From an uncultured Sediminicola sp. (lineage in GTDB: Bacteria; Bacteroidota; Bacteroidia; Flavobacteriales; Flavobacteriaceae), in the NCBI GenBank assembly GCA_938039345.1, contig CALHVB010000084.1, positions 1-6,769 on the forward strand: 6,769 nucleotides of DNA. Direction: 5' to 3'. Positions 1-6,769 of the stretch are shown here, one piece after another. Under the pieces are notes generated by a model that was given only the letters and a program-made list of their open reading frames with translations, was not told the DNA's origin and did not search any database. How positions within the stretch are numbered: the stretch's first letter is position 1; the number at the start of each line of letters is the position of its first letter. Position numbers and translations under genes: made by a program.

Positions 1-887
1 GGCCAAAGATGGATGCTAATCTTATTTTATATTTTGAAGTAATTTTAATGACGCTTTTTCTGGTAATGAATGGCGCAGATTATCAACTACAAAACTTAGG
101 AGCAGAACATTATACAAAAGCAGGCGCATTTCCTGTAAGTCAGTTTCTAACACCTTTATTAGACGGAATGTCTATCTCTAGTTTAATTATAGTAGAAAGA
201 GTAGCATGGTGGTTGCATATAATAGGTATTTTATGCTTTTTAAATTACTTATACTATTCTAAACATTTACATATATTATTAGCTTTTCCAAATACATATT
301 ACGGTAAATTAAAACCTAAGGGAGAGTTAGATAATTTAGAAGCTGTTACCAATGAAGTAAAGTTAATGATAGATCCCGATGCTGACCCTTATGCAGCACC
401 GGCGGAAGATGCTCCAGAGCCAGAAAAATTTGGCGCTTCAGATGTATCGGATTTAAATTGGGTACAACTATTAAATGCCTATACCTGTACAGAGTGCGGA
501 CGTTGTACAAGTGAATGTCCAGCAAATCAGACCGGGAAAAAACTATCGCCAAGGAAGATAATGATGGATACTCGTGATAGGTTACAAGAGGTAGGTGAAA
601 ATATTGACGCTAATAAAGGTAGTTTTGTAGATGATGGAAAACAATTATTAGGCGATTATATAACAAATGAAGAATTATGGGCGTGTACATCATGTAATGC
701 GTGTGTAGAAGCTTGCCCAATAAGTATAGACCCACTTTCTATTATTATGGATATGCGTAGATATTTGGTAATGGAAGAATCTGCAGCACCATCAGACTTA
801 AACAATATGATGGGGAATATAGAAAATAATGGAGCACCTTGGCCTTTTAATCAGATGGATAGGCTTAATTGGAAAAACGAATCATAA
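1..887 (+). CDS. Membrane-bound [4Fe-4S] protein, HdrC/NarI-like electron-transfer subunit (5' end missing)
   Basis: This is the C-terminal part of an integral membrane iron-sulfur protein that probably passes electrons between a membrane quinone pool or haem and its soluble partner encoded next door. The frame is open to the left edge, so the Met codon at 9 is probably internal; I recall homologues of about 440 residues with further membrane helices upstream. Counting from that Met, hydrophobic segments lie at about 4-20 and 58-83. The second carries H70 and is followed by H86 and H88, a pattern like the haem-b ligands of NarI-type subunits. A ferredoxin-like domain follows with C160/C163/C166/C170 and C226/C229/C232/C236, each CX2CX2CX3C and each followed by proline, as expected for two [4Fe-4S] clusters. 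The next gene begins 15 bases after the stop, suggesting one operon. The fold is clear, but the physiological donor and acceptor cannot be read from the sequence. Confidence 0.88.
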   Translation, partial: PKMDANLILYFEVILMTLFLVMNGADYQLQNLGAEHYTKAGAFPVSQFLTPLLDGMSISSLIIVERVAWWLHIIGILCFLNYLYYSKHLHILLAFPNTYYGKLKPKGELDNLEAVTNEVKLMIDPDADPYAAPAEDAPEPEKFGASDVSDLNWVQLLNAYTCTECGRCTSECPANQTGKKLSPRKIMMDTRDRLQEVGENIDANKGSFVDDGKQLLGDYITNEELWACTSCNACVEACPISIDPLSIIMDMRRYLVMEESAAPSDLNNMMGNIENNGAPWPFNQMDRLNWKNES

Positions 888-902
888 AAAGCAACGACTT
901 AT

Positions 903-1694
903 ATGAGCAATGAATTAAAAGTGCCAACTATGGCAGAACTTTTTGCAGCAGGTAAACAACCAGAAGTTTTATTCTGGGTAGGTTGTGCAGGAAGTTTTGA
1001 TGATAGAGCCAAGAAAATAACAAAAGCTTTTGTTAAAATTTTAAATAAAGCAAATGTTAGTTTTGCAGTTTTAGGAACAGAAGAAAGTTGTACAGGAGAT
1101 CCTGCAAAACGTTCTGGAAACGAGTTTTTATTTCAGATGCAAGCAGTTACTAACATCGAGGTAATGAACAGTTACGGAATAAAGAAAGTTGTAACGGCAT
1201 GTCCTCATTGTTTTAATACCATAAAAAATGAATACCCTGGACTTGGAGGAACGTATGAAGTAGTTCACCATACACAGTTTTTAAAGCAATTACTAGAAGA
1301 AGGTAAAATGTCTTTAGAAGGCGGGTATTATAAAGGTAAACGTATTACTTACCACGACCCGTGTTATTTAGGCAGAGCAAATAATGTTTATGAAGCTCCA
1401 AGAGAGTTAATAAGAAAATTAGATGCCGAACTTGTAGAAATGAAAAATTGCAAGAAAAAGGGACTATGTTGCGGTGCTGGAGGAGCACAAATGTTTAAAG
1501 AACCAGAACAAGGTACTAAAGATGTAAATATTAAGCGTACAGAAGAGGCTTTAGACACCAAACCAGAAATAATAGCAGCAGGATGCCCTTTTTGTAATAC
1601 TATGATGACTGATGGTGTTAAAAATAAAGAAAAAGAGTCTGATGTAGCTGTAATGGACATTGCAGAATTAATCGCAAACGCACAAGATTTATAA
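903..1694 (+). CDS. CCG-domain (Fe-S)-binding protein, HdrB-like subunit
   Basis: This is a soluble 263-residue protein with two cysteine-rich CCG repeats, the architecture of heterodisulfide reductase subunit B and of the C-terminal parts of GlpC, LutA and GlcF. Such domains bind an unusual non-cubane iron-sulfur cluster or act in thiol-linked electron transfer. The first repeat has C28, C63 and C100-PH-C103; the second has C154, the pair C189-C190 (CCGAGG) and C228-PF-C231. The first repeat lacks the usual Cys-Cys pair: S62 precedes C63. There is no signal peptide or membrane helix, so it should sit on the cytoplasmic face, docked to the membrane [4Fe-4S] protein encoded 15 bases upstream. 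The start fits family N-termini, and no good Shine-Dalgarno is seen, which is normal for Bacteroidota. The catalytic partner, for example an acyl-CoA, lactate or fumarate enzyme, is not visible here, so no gene symbol is given. Confidence 0.88.
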   Translation: MSNELKVPTMAELFAAGKQPEVLFWVGCAGSFDDRAKKITKAFVKILNKANVSFAVLGTEESCTGDPAKRSGNEFLFQMQAVTNIEVMNSYGIKKVVTACPHCFNTIKNEYPGLGGTYEVVHHTQFLKQLLEEGKMSLEGGYYKGKRITYHDPCYLGRANNVYEAPRELIRKLDAELVEMKNCKKKGLCCGAGGAQMFKEPEQGTKDVNIKRTEEALDTKPEIIAAGCPFCNTMMTDGVKNKEKESDVAVMDIAELIANAQDL

Positions 1695-1731
1695 AATTAA
1701 GTATATATTACTGAAGGCAGGATAATAGTAT

Positions 1732-1762
1732 TTTGTTCTCTTTTTAATAAATGATACTCTTA
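1732..1762 (+). promoter_or_regulatory. Weak candidate promoter of Bacteroidota type
   Basis: A TTTG at 1732-1735 is followed after 19 bases by TACTCTTA at 1755-1762, which matches four of the six fixed positions of the Bacteroidota -7 element TAnnTTTG. It lies 14 bases before the next start codon, in the 82-base gap after the HdrB-like gene. Such matches arise easily by chance in AT-rich DNA, and a start site this close would leave almost no leader. Confidence 0.2.
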
Positions 1763-1776
1763 ACCGAAAAATAATT

Positions 1777-2265
1777 ATGTTAGTACATTTTGATACCTTA
1801 CCAAACACATCAAGAGTTTGGGTATACCAAGCTAGTAGAAGTTTTAATGCAGAAGAATTAGAAGAGGTAAAGAACAGCTTAAATGAGTTTATTCAGGAAT
1901 GGACAGCGCATGGCAGTGATTTAAAAGCAGGTTATGATATAAAATATAATAGGTTTATTACAATAGCAATAGATCAAACTATTATAGGAGCTTCTGGTTG
2001 TTCTATAGATGCATCGGTTCGTTTTATTCAAGATTTAGAAAAGAAATATAATATTGATTTATTAGATAAAATGAATGTCTCTTATAAGCAAGGAGATTTT
2101 GTGGCTTATAAAACATTAATAGATTTTAAAAAGATGGCTAAAAATAAGTCTGTTTCTAAAAAAACAATTGTTTTTAATAATTTGGTAACCAATAAGCAAG
2201 AGTATTTAAACCATTGGGAAGTGCCTGCAGAAGAAAGCTGGCATGGTCGTTTTATGATTGTTTAA
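1777..2265 (+). CDS. Conserved flavobacterial protein of unknown function (often named 'ABC transporter ATPase')
   Basis: This is a 162-residue soluble protein of unknown function. From memory, close relatives occur widely in Flavobacteriaceae, begin with a similar MLVxFxTLPxxSRVWxYQ stretch, and are often labelled 'ABC transporter ATPase' in databases. The sequence does not support that name: there is no Walker A (GxxxxGK[ST]), no LSGGQ signature and no Walker B, and the protein is too short for an ABC domain. Visible features are an N-terminal strand-rich part (residues 1-20), an acidic helix at about 24-45 (EELEEVKNSLNEF), a GCSIDASVRFIQ segment near 70-82 and a conserved-looking C-terminus ending WHGRFMIV. 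C71 in the GCSID segment is the only cysteine. There is no signal peptide or membrane helix. It lies 82 bases after the HdrB-like gene and 90 before the next gene, so operon membership is uncertain. The start is supported by the recalled family N-terminus. Confidence 0.82.
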   Translation: MLVHFDTLPNTSRVWVYQASRSFNAEELEEVKNSLNEFIQEWTAHGSDLKAGYDIKYNRFITIAIDQTIIGASGCSIDASVRFIQDLEKKYNIDLLDKMNVSYKQGDFVAYKTLIDFKKMAKNKSVSKKTIVFNNLVTNKQEYLNHWEVPAEESWHGRFMIV

Positions 2266-2301
2266 AGTCAATATTAAAAAACTAGCGTTTTATTTTGGCA
2301 T

Positions 2302-2330
2302 TCTATTTGTATTAACTTATTACAAATAGA
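2302..2330 (+). terminator. 10-bp perfect inverted repeat, possible terminator or operator
   Basis: TCTATTTGTA at 2302-2311 and TACAAATAGA at 2321-2330 are exact reverse complements separated by a 9-base loop. The hairpin lies in the 90-base gap, 37 bases after the stop of the small unknown gene and 26 bases before the next start. The stem has few G-C pairs and the following DNA (TTTAATAG...) has no long T run, so it would be a weak intrinsic terminator. It could equally be a binding site for a dimeric regulator of the glycosidase gene. Confidence 0.35.
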
Positions 2331-2355
2331 TTTAATAGTTGATTTCATAAATTTT

Positions 2356-5265
2356 ATGCGTTTATATTCCTTTTTCCTTTTCTTCTTTATTGCCTTATAT
2401 GCCAGAACACAATCTAACCCATTGGTTGTTAGTGATAGTGTGGCTCAAGAAAAATGGGTGAATACTGTTTACGATACAATGTCTTTAGAAGAAAAAATTG
2501 GGCAGTTGTTTATGGTTAGTGTTGGTTCTAATGAAACAAAAGCAGGAACCAATAAAATAAAAACTTATATAAAGGATTATAATATTGGAGGGGTTATTTT
2601 TTCTAAAGGAGGTCCGGTACGCCAAGCTAAACTTACAAATGAATATCAATCAGCATCAAAAACACCTTTGTTAATAGGTATGGATGCGGAATGGGGATTG
2701 GCTATGCGGTTAGATTCTACCTATGCTTTTCCTTGGAATATGACTTTAGGGGCTATTAAAGATAATTCTATAGTAGAGAAAGTAGGTTACCAAATAGGGC
2801 TTCATGCTAAAAGAATGGGAGTACATATAAATTTTGCCCCCGTTTTAGATATTAACACTAACCCTAATAATCCAATTATAGGAAATCGTTCTTTTGGAGA
2901 AGATAAAGAGAATGTTGCTCAAAAAGGTATTGCATTTATAAAAGGAATGCATAAAGCAGGTATTTTATCTAGTGGAAAACATTTTCCTGGACATGGAGAT
3001 ACAGCTGTAGATTCACATTTAGCTTTACCCATTATTAATTTTACAGAACAGCGTATAGATAGTGTAGAATTATATCCGTATAAAAAGCTTATAAAAGAAG
3101 GGCTTACAAGTATAATGGTAGCCCATTTAAGTATTCCTAGTTTAGAAACTAAGCTTGGTTATCCATCATCTTTATCGGAAAAAATAATCACAAACTTGTT
3201 AAAAAATCAATTAAAGTATAAAGGTTTAGTATTTACAGATGCACTAAATATGAAAGGCGTTGCTAATATAGATGAAGAAGGAGATGCTGAGTTAGCTGCT
3301 TTTTTAGCGGGAAATGATATTTTATTGATGCCTAAAGATATAGTAAAAGCAAAAGAAAAGATTTTAGAAGCCTATAATTATGGTATTATTACAGACGAAC
3401 GTTTATCCTATTCTGTAAAAAAAATACTTCAAGCAAAATATAAAGCAGGGCTTCACCAATATAAGTCTGTAGAGGAGAAAAATTTATATGCAGATTTAAA
3501 CTCGTTAGAAAACGATTTAATATATGAAGAGGCTATAGAAAATGCACTTACTATTGTTAAGAATAAATTTTCATTATTACCAGTAGCAAAACTTAAAAAT
3601 AAAAAAATTGCTTATGTAAAATTAGGTGATGCAGATAATGCTCCTTTTGTTAATGAGTTAAAAAAATATGCTTCGGTTACAGAAATTAAGGGAGAAGATT
3701 TTGCAACTATAGGTAAAAAAACAACAGCACATAATCTTATTATTGTTGGTTATCACAAGAGTAATGATAGTCCATGGAAATCTTATAAGTTTTCAAAAAA
3801 AGAGTTACTATGGCTTCAGGAATTGGCTAATGACAGAAGTTCTAATTTAATATTAACTGTTTTTGCAAAACCCTATGCGCTATTAGATGTTCCTTCTTTT
3901 GATAATATTGATGCAGTTATGCTTGGTTATCAGAATAGTAAAATAGGGCAACAAAAAGCAGCTCAAGCAATTTTTGGAGCAATAGCTTCTAAAGGAGTGT
4001 TGCCAGTAAGTATTAATTCTGATATTAAGGTTAATAAGGCTATTAATTTAAAATCTATAAAAAGGCTAGGCTATAGTTTTCCAGAGCGAGTAGGACTAAG
4101 TTCAGAGAAATTAAAAACAGTAGATACTTTGGTGCAAATAGGGATAGATTCTTTAATGTTTCCTGGTGCCCAAGTATTAATAGCAAGAAAAGGGAAAGTA
4201 ATTTATAATAAAGGCTTTGGGAAACCAACCTATACTTCAAAAGAGAAAATAACTACGGAGCATATATATGATTTAGCATCAGTAACAAAAATATTAGCAA
4301 CACTACCGATGGTAATGAAGATGGAGGAGGAAAAGAAAATAGCATTAAATACAACATTTAGTGATATGATTCCTGCTTACAAAGAATCAGAATTAAAAGA
4401 TGTAACGGTATTAAAAGCTTTATCTCATTATGGAAGATTACCCGCATGGATAGCTTTTTATGCAAGTACTTTAAATAAAAAAAGAAGACCATCGTCAGAA
4501 TTTTATAGAACAACTAAAACAGGTGGTTACTCTATAAAAGTAACAGATAAATTATATTTAGCAGATGCATACAAAGATTCTATATATAATAGAATTGGTA
4601 GGCAAGAGTTAAAATCTAATCGCTATAGGTATAGTGATGTAGCTTATTATGTATTTAAAAAACATATAGAAGATACTTATAATTCTAGATTAGATAAATT
4701 AGCGAATAATTTTCTGTATAGAAATATAGGAGCAAATAATACAAGTTATAATCCGCTAAATAAATTTTCATTAAATACTATTGTTCCTTCAGAAGAAGAC
4801 AATTATTATAGATACGATAGGGTGCAAGGTTATGTGCATGATATGGGTGCTGCTATGCAAAATGGAGTAGGCGGACATGCAGGACTTTTTAGTAATGCAA
4901 ACGATGTTGCTAAAATAATGCAGATGTATTTGCAAGGTGGATATTATGGTGGCAAAACCTATTTTAAATCTAGAACTATAAAAAAATTTAACACCTGCTA
5001 TTTTTGCGATAAAGGAGTAAGGAGAGGCGTAGGTTTTGATAAGCCTCAATTAAAAGATAGCGGACCTACATGTGGTTGTTTATCTAGAAAAAGTTTTGGG
5101 CATAGTGGTTTTACCGGTACTTATACATGGGCAGACCCAGACAAGGAAATAGTATATGTTTTTTTGTCTAATAGAACATATCCGTCCGCATCTAATACGC
5201 TTTTAGTTAAATCTGGTTTAAGAACAAGGATTCAGCAAGCAATTTATGATGCTATAATAAATTAA
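2356..5265 (+). CDS. Exported NagZ-type GH3 glycosidase fused to a serine beta-lactamase-fold hydrolase
   Basis: This 969-residue protein probably acts on peptidoglycan fragments outside the cytoplasmic membrane. An N-terminal signal peptide is visible (R2, hydrophobic 3-16, likely cleavage after A16 or T18, no lipobox cysteine). The GH3 barrel spans about 45-360: a substrate-pocket GMDAE at 108-112, KHFPGHGDT at 208-216, the D219-S-H221 pair typical of NagZ acid/base catalysis, and the nucleophile D295 in FTDALNMKG. A GH3 C-terminal alpha/beta domain follows at about 395-560. The last part (about 580-965) is a class C beta-lactamase/PBP-like serine hydrolase with S642-VT-K645, Y759-S-D761 and H916-S-G918 as the three active-site motifs. 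In Bacillus subtilis, NagZ and the beta-lactamase-fold amidase AmiE are separate neighbouring enzymes of muropeptide rescue; here equivalent domains appear joined. The glycosidase assignment is strong. The second domain could instead be an esterase, a D-amino-acid peptidase or an inactive binder. All four cysteines (C881, C884, C906, C908) cluster just before the HSG motif. Confidence 0.92.
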   Translation: MRLYSFFLFFFIALYARTQSNPLVVSDSVAQEKWVNTVYDTMSLEEKIGQLFMVSVGSNETKAGTNKIKTYIKDYNIGGVIFSKGGPVRQAKLTNEYQSASKTPLLIGMDAEWGLAMRLDSTYAFPWNMTLGAIKDNSIVEKVGYQIGLHAKRMGVHINFAPVLDINTNPNNPIIGNRSFGEDKENVAQKGIAFIKGMHKAGILSSGKHFPGHGDTAVDSHLALPIINFTEQRIDSVELYPYKKLIKEGLTSIMVAHLSIPSLETKLGYPSSLSEKIITNLLKNQLKYKGLVFTDALNMKGVANIDEEGDAELAAFLAGNDILLMPKDIVKAKEKILEAYNYGIITDERLSYSVKKILQAKYKAGLHQYKSVEEKNLYADLNSLENDLIYEEAIENALTIVKNKFSLLPVAKLKNKKIAYVKLGDADNAPFVNELKKYASVTEIKGEDFATIGKKTTAHNLIIVGYHKSNDSPWKSYKFSKKELLWLQELANDRSSNLILTVFAKPYALLDVPSFDNIDAVMLGYQNSKIGQQKAAQAIFGAIASKGVLPVSINSDIKVNKAINLKSIKRLGYSFPERVGLSSEKLKTVDTLVQIGIDSLMFPGAQVLIARKGKVIYNKGFGKPTYTSKEKITTEHIYDLASVTKILATLPMVMKMEEEKKIALNTTFSDMIPAYKESELKDVTVLKALSHYGRLPAWIAFYASTLNKKRRPSSEFYRTTKTGGYSIKVTDKLYLADAYKDSIYNRIGRQELKSNRYRYSDVAYYVFKKHIEDTYNSRLDKLANNFLYRNIGANNTSYNPLNKFSLNTIVPSEEDNYYRYDRVQGYVHDMGAAMQNGVGGHAGLFSNANDVAKIMQMYLQGGYYGGKTYFKSRTIKKFNTCYFCDKGVRRGVGFDKPQLKDSGPTCGCLSRKSFGHSGFTGTYTWADPDKEIVYVFLSNRTYPSASNTLLVKSGLRTRIQQAIYDAIIN

Positions 5266-5273
5266 ACATTAAT

Positions 5274-5308
5274 TTTGCTATAGCTGAAAGGATGCAAGTT
5301 TACATAAG
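5274..5308 (+). promoter_or_regulatory. Weak candidate promoter upstream of bshA
   Basis: TTTG at 5274-5277 is followed after 23 bases by TACATAAG at 5301-5308, a four-of-six match to the Bacteroidota TAnnTTTG element. The position, about 60 bases before the bshA start in a 103-base gap, is reasonable for a gene with its own promoter. The match is poor and could be chance. Confidence 0.2.
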
Positions 5309-5368
5309 ACTAAAAGGCTGTAAAATTTAATAATAATCATTGGTTATCTCAATGGTAAAAAGAAGTAG

Positions 5369-6511
5369 ATGAAAATAGCAATTGTATGTTATCCAACTTT
5401 TGGAGGTAGTGGTGTTGTGGCAACAGAATTAGGAATAGCCCTATCTAATAGAGGTCATGAAATACATTTTGTAACCTACAAGCAACCAGTACGATTAGAG
5501 CAGCTGAATAACAATGTTCATTTTCATGAAGTGCATGTACCCGAATACCCATTATTTCAGCATCAACCATATGATTTAGCATTATCTAGTAAATTAGTAG
5601 ATACTATAAGAATGCATAAAATAGATGTATTACATGTTCATTATGCAATACCACATGCATATGCAGGCTATATGGCTAAAAAGATGTTGCAAGAAGAAGG
5701 TATATTTATTCCAATGATAACTACATTACATGGTACAGATATTACATTAGTAGGTAAACATCCATTTTATAAACCAGCGGTTAATTTTAGTATTAATAAG
5801 TCCGATATAGTAACTTCTGTTTCTGAAAATTTAAAAGCGTCTACTTTAAATTTATTTAACATAGAAAAAGAAATAGAAGTAATTCCTAATTTTATAGATA
5901 AGAGTAAATATCGCACAGGATTTACAGATTGCCAACGTACTTTAATGGCAGATGAGAATGAGAAAATAATTACTCATATTAGTAATTTTAGAAAAGTAAA
6001 ACGTATTCCAGATGTTATAAAAGTTTTTAATTTAATTCAGAAAGAAACACCTGCGAAGCTTTTAATGGTAGGTGATGGACCAGAAAGAGAGAATGCAGAG
6101 AATTTTTGCGAGAAATTAGGAATTACGGATAAAGTATTGTTTTTAGGAAACAGTAATCAAATAGATAAAATTTTATGCTTTTCAGATTTGTTTTTGCTGC
6201 CTTCTAAAACAGAAAGTTTTGGTTTGGCTGCTTTAGAAGCCATGATAAATAGAACACCAGTAGTGTCTTCTAATGCAGGAGGTATACCAGAAGTAAATAT
6301 TCAGGGTGTTACAGGTTTTTTAAGCGAGGTTGGGGATGTAGAAGAAATGGCTGCTAATGCATTAAAAATTTTAAAAGACGAAAGCTTGCTAAGTGCTTTT
6401 AAGAAAAATGCTGAAGAAAATGCATATAGGTTTGATATTTTAAAAATATTACCTTTATATGAAAAAGTATATGAAAAGGCATTTGAATATAGGTTTAAAA
6501 ACGTTCATTAG
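5369..6511 (+). CDS. bshA: N-acetyl-alpha-D-glucosaminyl L-malate synthase BshA
   Basis: BshA is the cytoplasmic GT4-family, GT-B-fold glycosyltransferase that joins GlcNAc from UDP-GlcNAc to L-malate, the first step of bacillithiol synthesis. At 380 residues it has the usual family length. Family marks are the N-terminal [20 protein letters not shown] with the glycine loop G12-G13-S14-G15, the [11 protein letters not shown] stretch, H121-GTD-124 followed by a VGKHPFYKP segment typical of BshA, VIPNFID in the linker, MVGDGPE at the start of the nucleotide-binding half, and the retaining-transferase EX7E motif E282-SFGLAAL-E290. The start agrees with family N-termini and has an A/G-rich stretch (AAAAAGAAG) just upstream. 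The later enzymes BshB and BshC are not in this window. It is preceded by a 103-base gap, so it may begin a transcription unit, and the following lipoprotein gene starts 3 bases after its stop. The alternative, a generic GT4 cell-wall glycosyltransferase, is much less likely. Confidence 0.95.
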   Translation: MKIAIVCYPTFGGSGVVATELGIALSNRGHEIHFVTYKQPVRLEQLNNNVHFHEVHVPEYPLFQHQPYDLALSSKLVDTIRMHKIDVLHVHYAIPHAYAGYMAKKMLQEEGIFIPMITTLHGTDITLVGKHPFYKPAVNFSINKSDIVTSVSENLKASTLNLFNIEKEIEVIPNFIDKSKYRTGFTDCQRTLMADENEKIITHISNFRKVKRIPDVIKVFNLIQKETPAKLLMVGDGPERENAENFCEKLGITDKVLFLGNSNQIDKILCFSDLFLLPSKTESFGLAALEAMINRTPVVSSNAGGIPEVNIQGVTGFLSEVGDVEEMAANALKILKDESLLSAFKKNAEENAYRFDILKILPLYEKVYEKAFEYRFKNVH

Positions 6512-6514
6512 TAT

Positions 6515-6769
6515 ATGAGAAATATAATTCTTGTTTTTTTTAGCCTACTTTTATTTTCCTGTAATGCACAGAAAAAAAATATAAGTAATACATTAGATGC
6601 TGGCGATAGTGAACTTACATTACTAATAAAAGATAATTACAGCAATATTAATATACCAGAAATACAAATTATAAAGGAACCTAAATCTTTAAAAAGCTTT
6701 TTCTCTAAAATAAATAAAAGTCGTAAACCTGGATTAGCTGTTCCTAGAATAGATTTTAATAAAAACATG
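6515..6769 (+). CDS. Lipoprotein, possibly PrcB-like family (3' end missing)
   Basis: An open frame starts 3 bases after the bshA stop and continues through the right edge, giving 85 visible residues. The N-terminus is a clear lipoprotein signal: R2-N3, a hydrophobic core (residues 4-15) and the lipobox L13-F14-S15-C16, followed by N17, so the mature protein should be lipid-anchored at C16 facing the periplasm or outer membrane. The segment after it is polar and Asn/Lys-rich. The stretch FFSKINKSRKPGLAVPRIDF near 62-81 recalls flavobacterial proteins annotated as 'protease complex subunit PrcB family', whose diagnostic C-terminal domain would lie beyond the window. That family call is from memory and tentative; the lipoprotein call is read directly. 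The tight spacing implies co-transcription and possibly translational coupling with bshA. Confidence 0.75.
   Translation, partial: MRNIILVFFSLLLFSCNAQKKNISNTLDAGDSELTLLIKDNYSNINIPEIQIIKEPKSLKSFFSKINKSRKPGLAVPRIDFNKNM

Noticed and set aside
9..11. Met codon at 9 as the true start of the first gene
   Set aside because: The frame stays open to the window edge, the upstream codons read Pro-Lys as in my recollection of homologues, and a start here would delete the family's N-terminal membrane helices.
1388..1660. Minus-strand open frame of 90 codons opposite the HdrB-like gene
   Set aside because: The opposite strand carries the intact CCG motifs of a well-recognised family; the minus-strand product has no recognisable domain and is a shadow.
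1700..1712. AGTA-TATAT-TACT dyad just after the HdrB-like gene
   Set aside because: Only four pairs and pure AT-rich context; too weak to call a terminator or operator.
4789..5049. Minus-strand open frame of 86 codons opposite the beta-lactamase domain
   Set aside because: It overlaps clearly functional + strand coding sequence, lacks recognisable features, and is explained by codon bias of the real gene. The minus-strand frames at 346-552 and 4055-4240 were rejected for the same reasons.
5292..5330. 12-codon mini-ORF (MQVYIRLKGCKI) upstream of bshA as a possible leader peptide
   Set aside because: No ribosome-binding signal, no codon run or attenuator-like hairpin with it; short frames of this size are expected by chance.
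5333..5347. Six-base-pair hairpin with a 3-base loop upstream of bshA
   Set aside because: It contains a G-U pair, is AT-rich, and has no T run or other sign of function; likely chance.
5352..5372. Six-codon frame whose TGA overlaps the bshA ATG
   Set aside because: The overlap could suggest translational coupling, but the frame is too short to judge and the upstream context shows nothing else to support it.

Overview
The window looks like ordinary chromosomal DNA from a member of the Bacteroidota, most probably the family Flavobacteriaceae. The DNA is visibly AT-rich, codons are strongly A/T-ending, genes lack clear Shine-Dalgarno sequences, and all recognisable proteins resemble the flavobacterial versions of their families. 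All genes lie on the + strand, and no gap exceeds about 105 bases. I see no tRNA, rRNA, CRISPR array, insertion sequence or phage gene.

Layout: (1) Positions 1-887 hold the C-terminal part of a membrane-bound iron-sulfur protein with two CX2CX2CX3C [4Fe-4S] motifs; it is cut by the left edge. (2) Positions 903-1694 hold a soluble CCG-domain (HdrB-like) protein, 15 bases downstream. Together these look like a membrane-associated electron-transfer module. (3) Positions 1777-2265 hold a small conserved protein of unknown function. To my memory, databases often label it 'ABC transporter ATPase', but it has no nucleotide-binding motif. (4) Positions 2356-5265 encode a 969-residue exported fusion of a NagZ-type family 3 glycosidase and a serine beta-lactamase-fold hydrolase, which fits recovery or turnover of cell-wall muropeptides. 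(5) Positions 5369-6511 encode BshA, the first enzyme of bacillithiol synthesis. (6) From 6515 a lipoprotein gene starts 3 bases after bshA and runs off the right edge; it may belong to the PrcB-like family.

Pairs 1+2 and 5+6 are close enough to be co-transcribed. The genes separated by 82-103 bases may have their own promoters, but only weak promoter candidates are visible. A 10-bp perfect inverted repeat sits between genes 3 and 4.

I do not see a clear undescribed system. The items most worth following are the NagZ/beta-lactamase fusion, in which all four cysteines crowd next to the second active site; the small unknown protein with a doubtful database name; and the altered first cysteine motif of the HdrB-like subunit.
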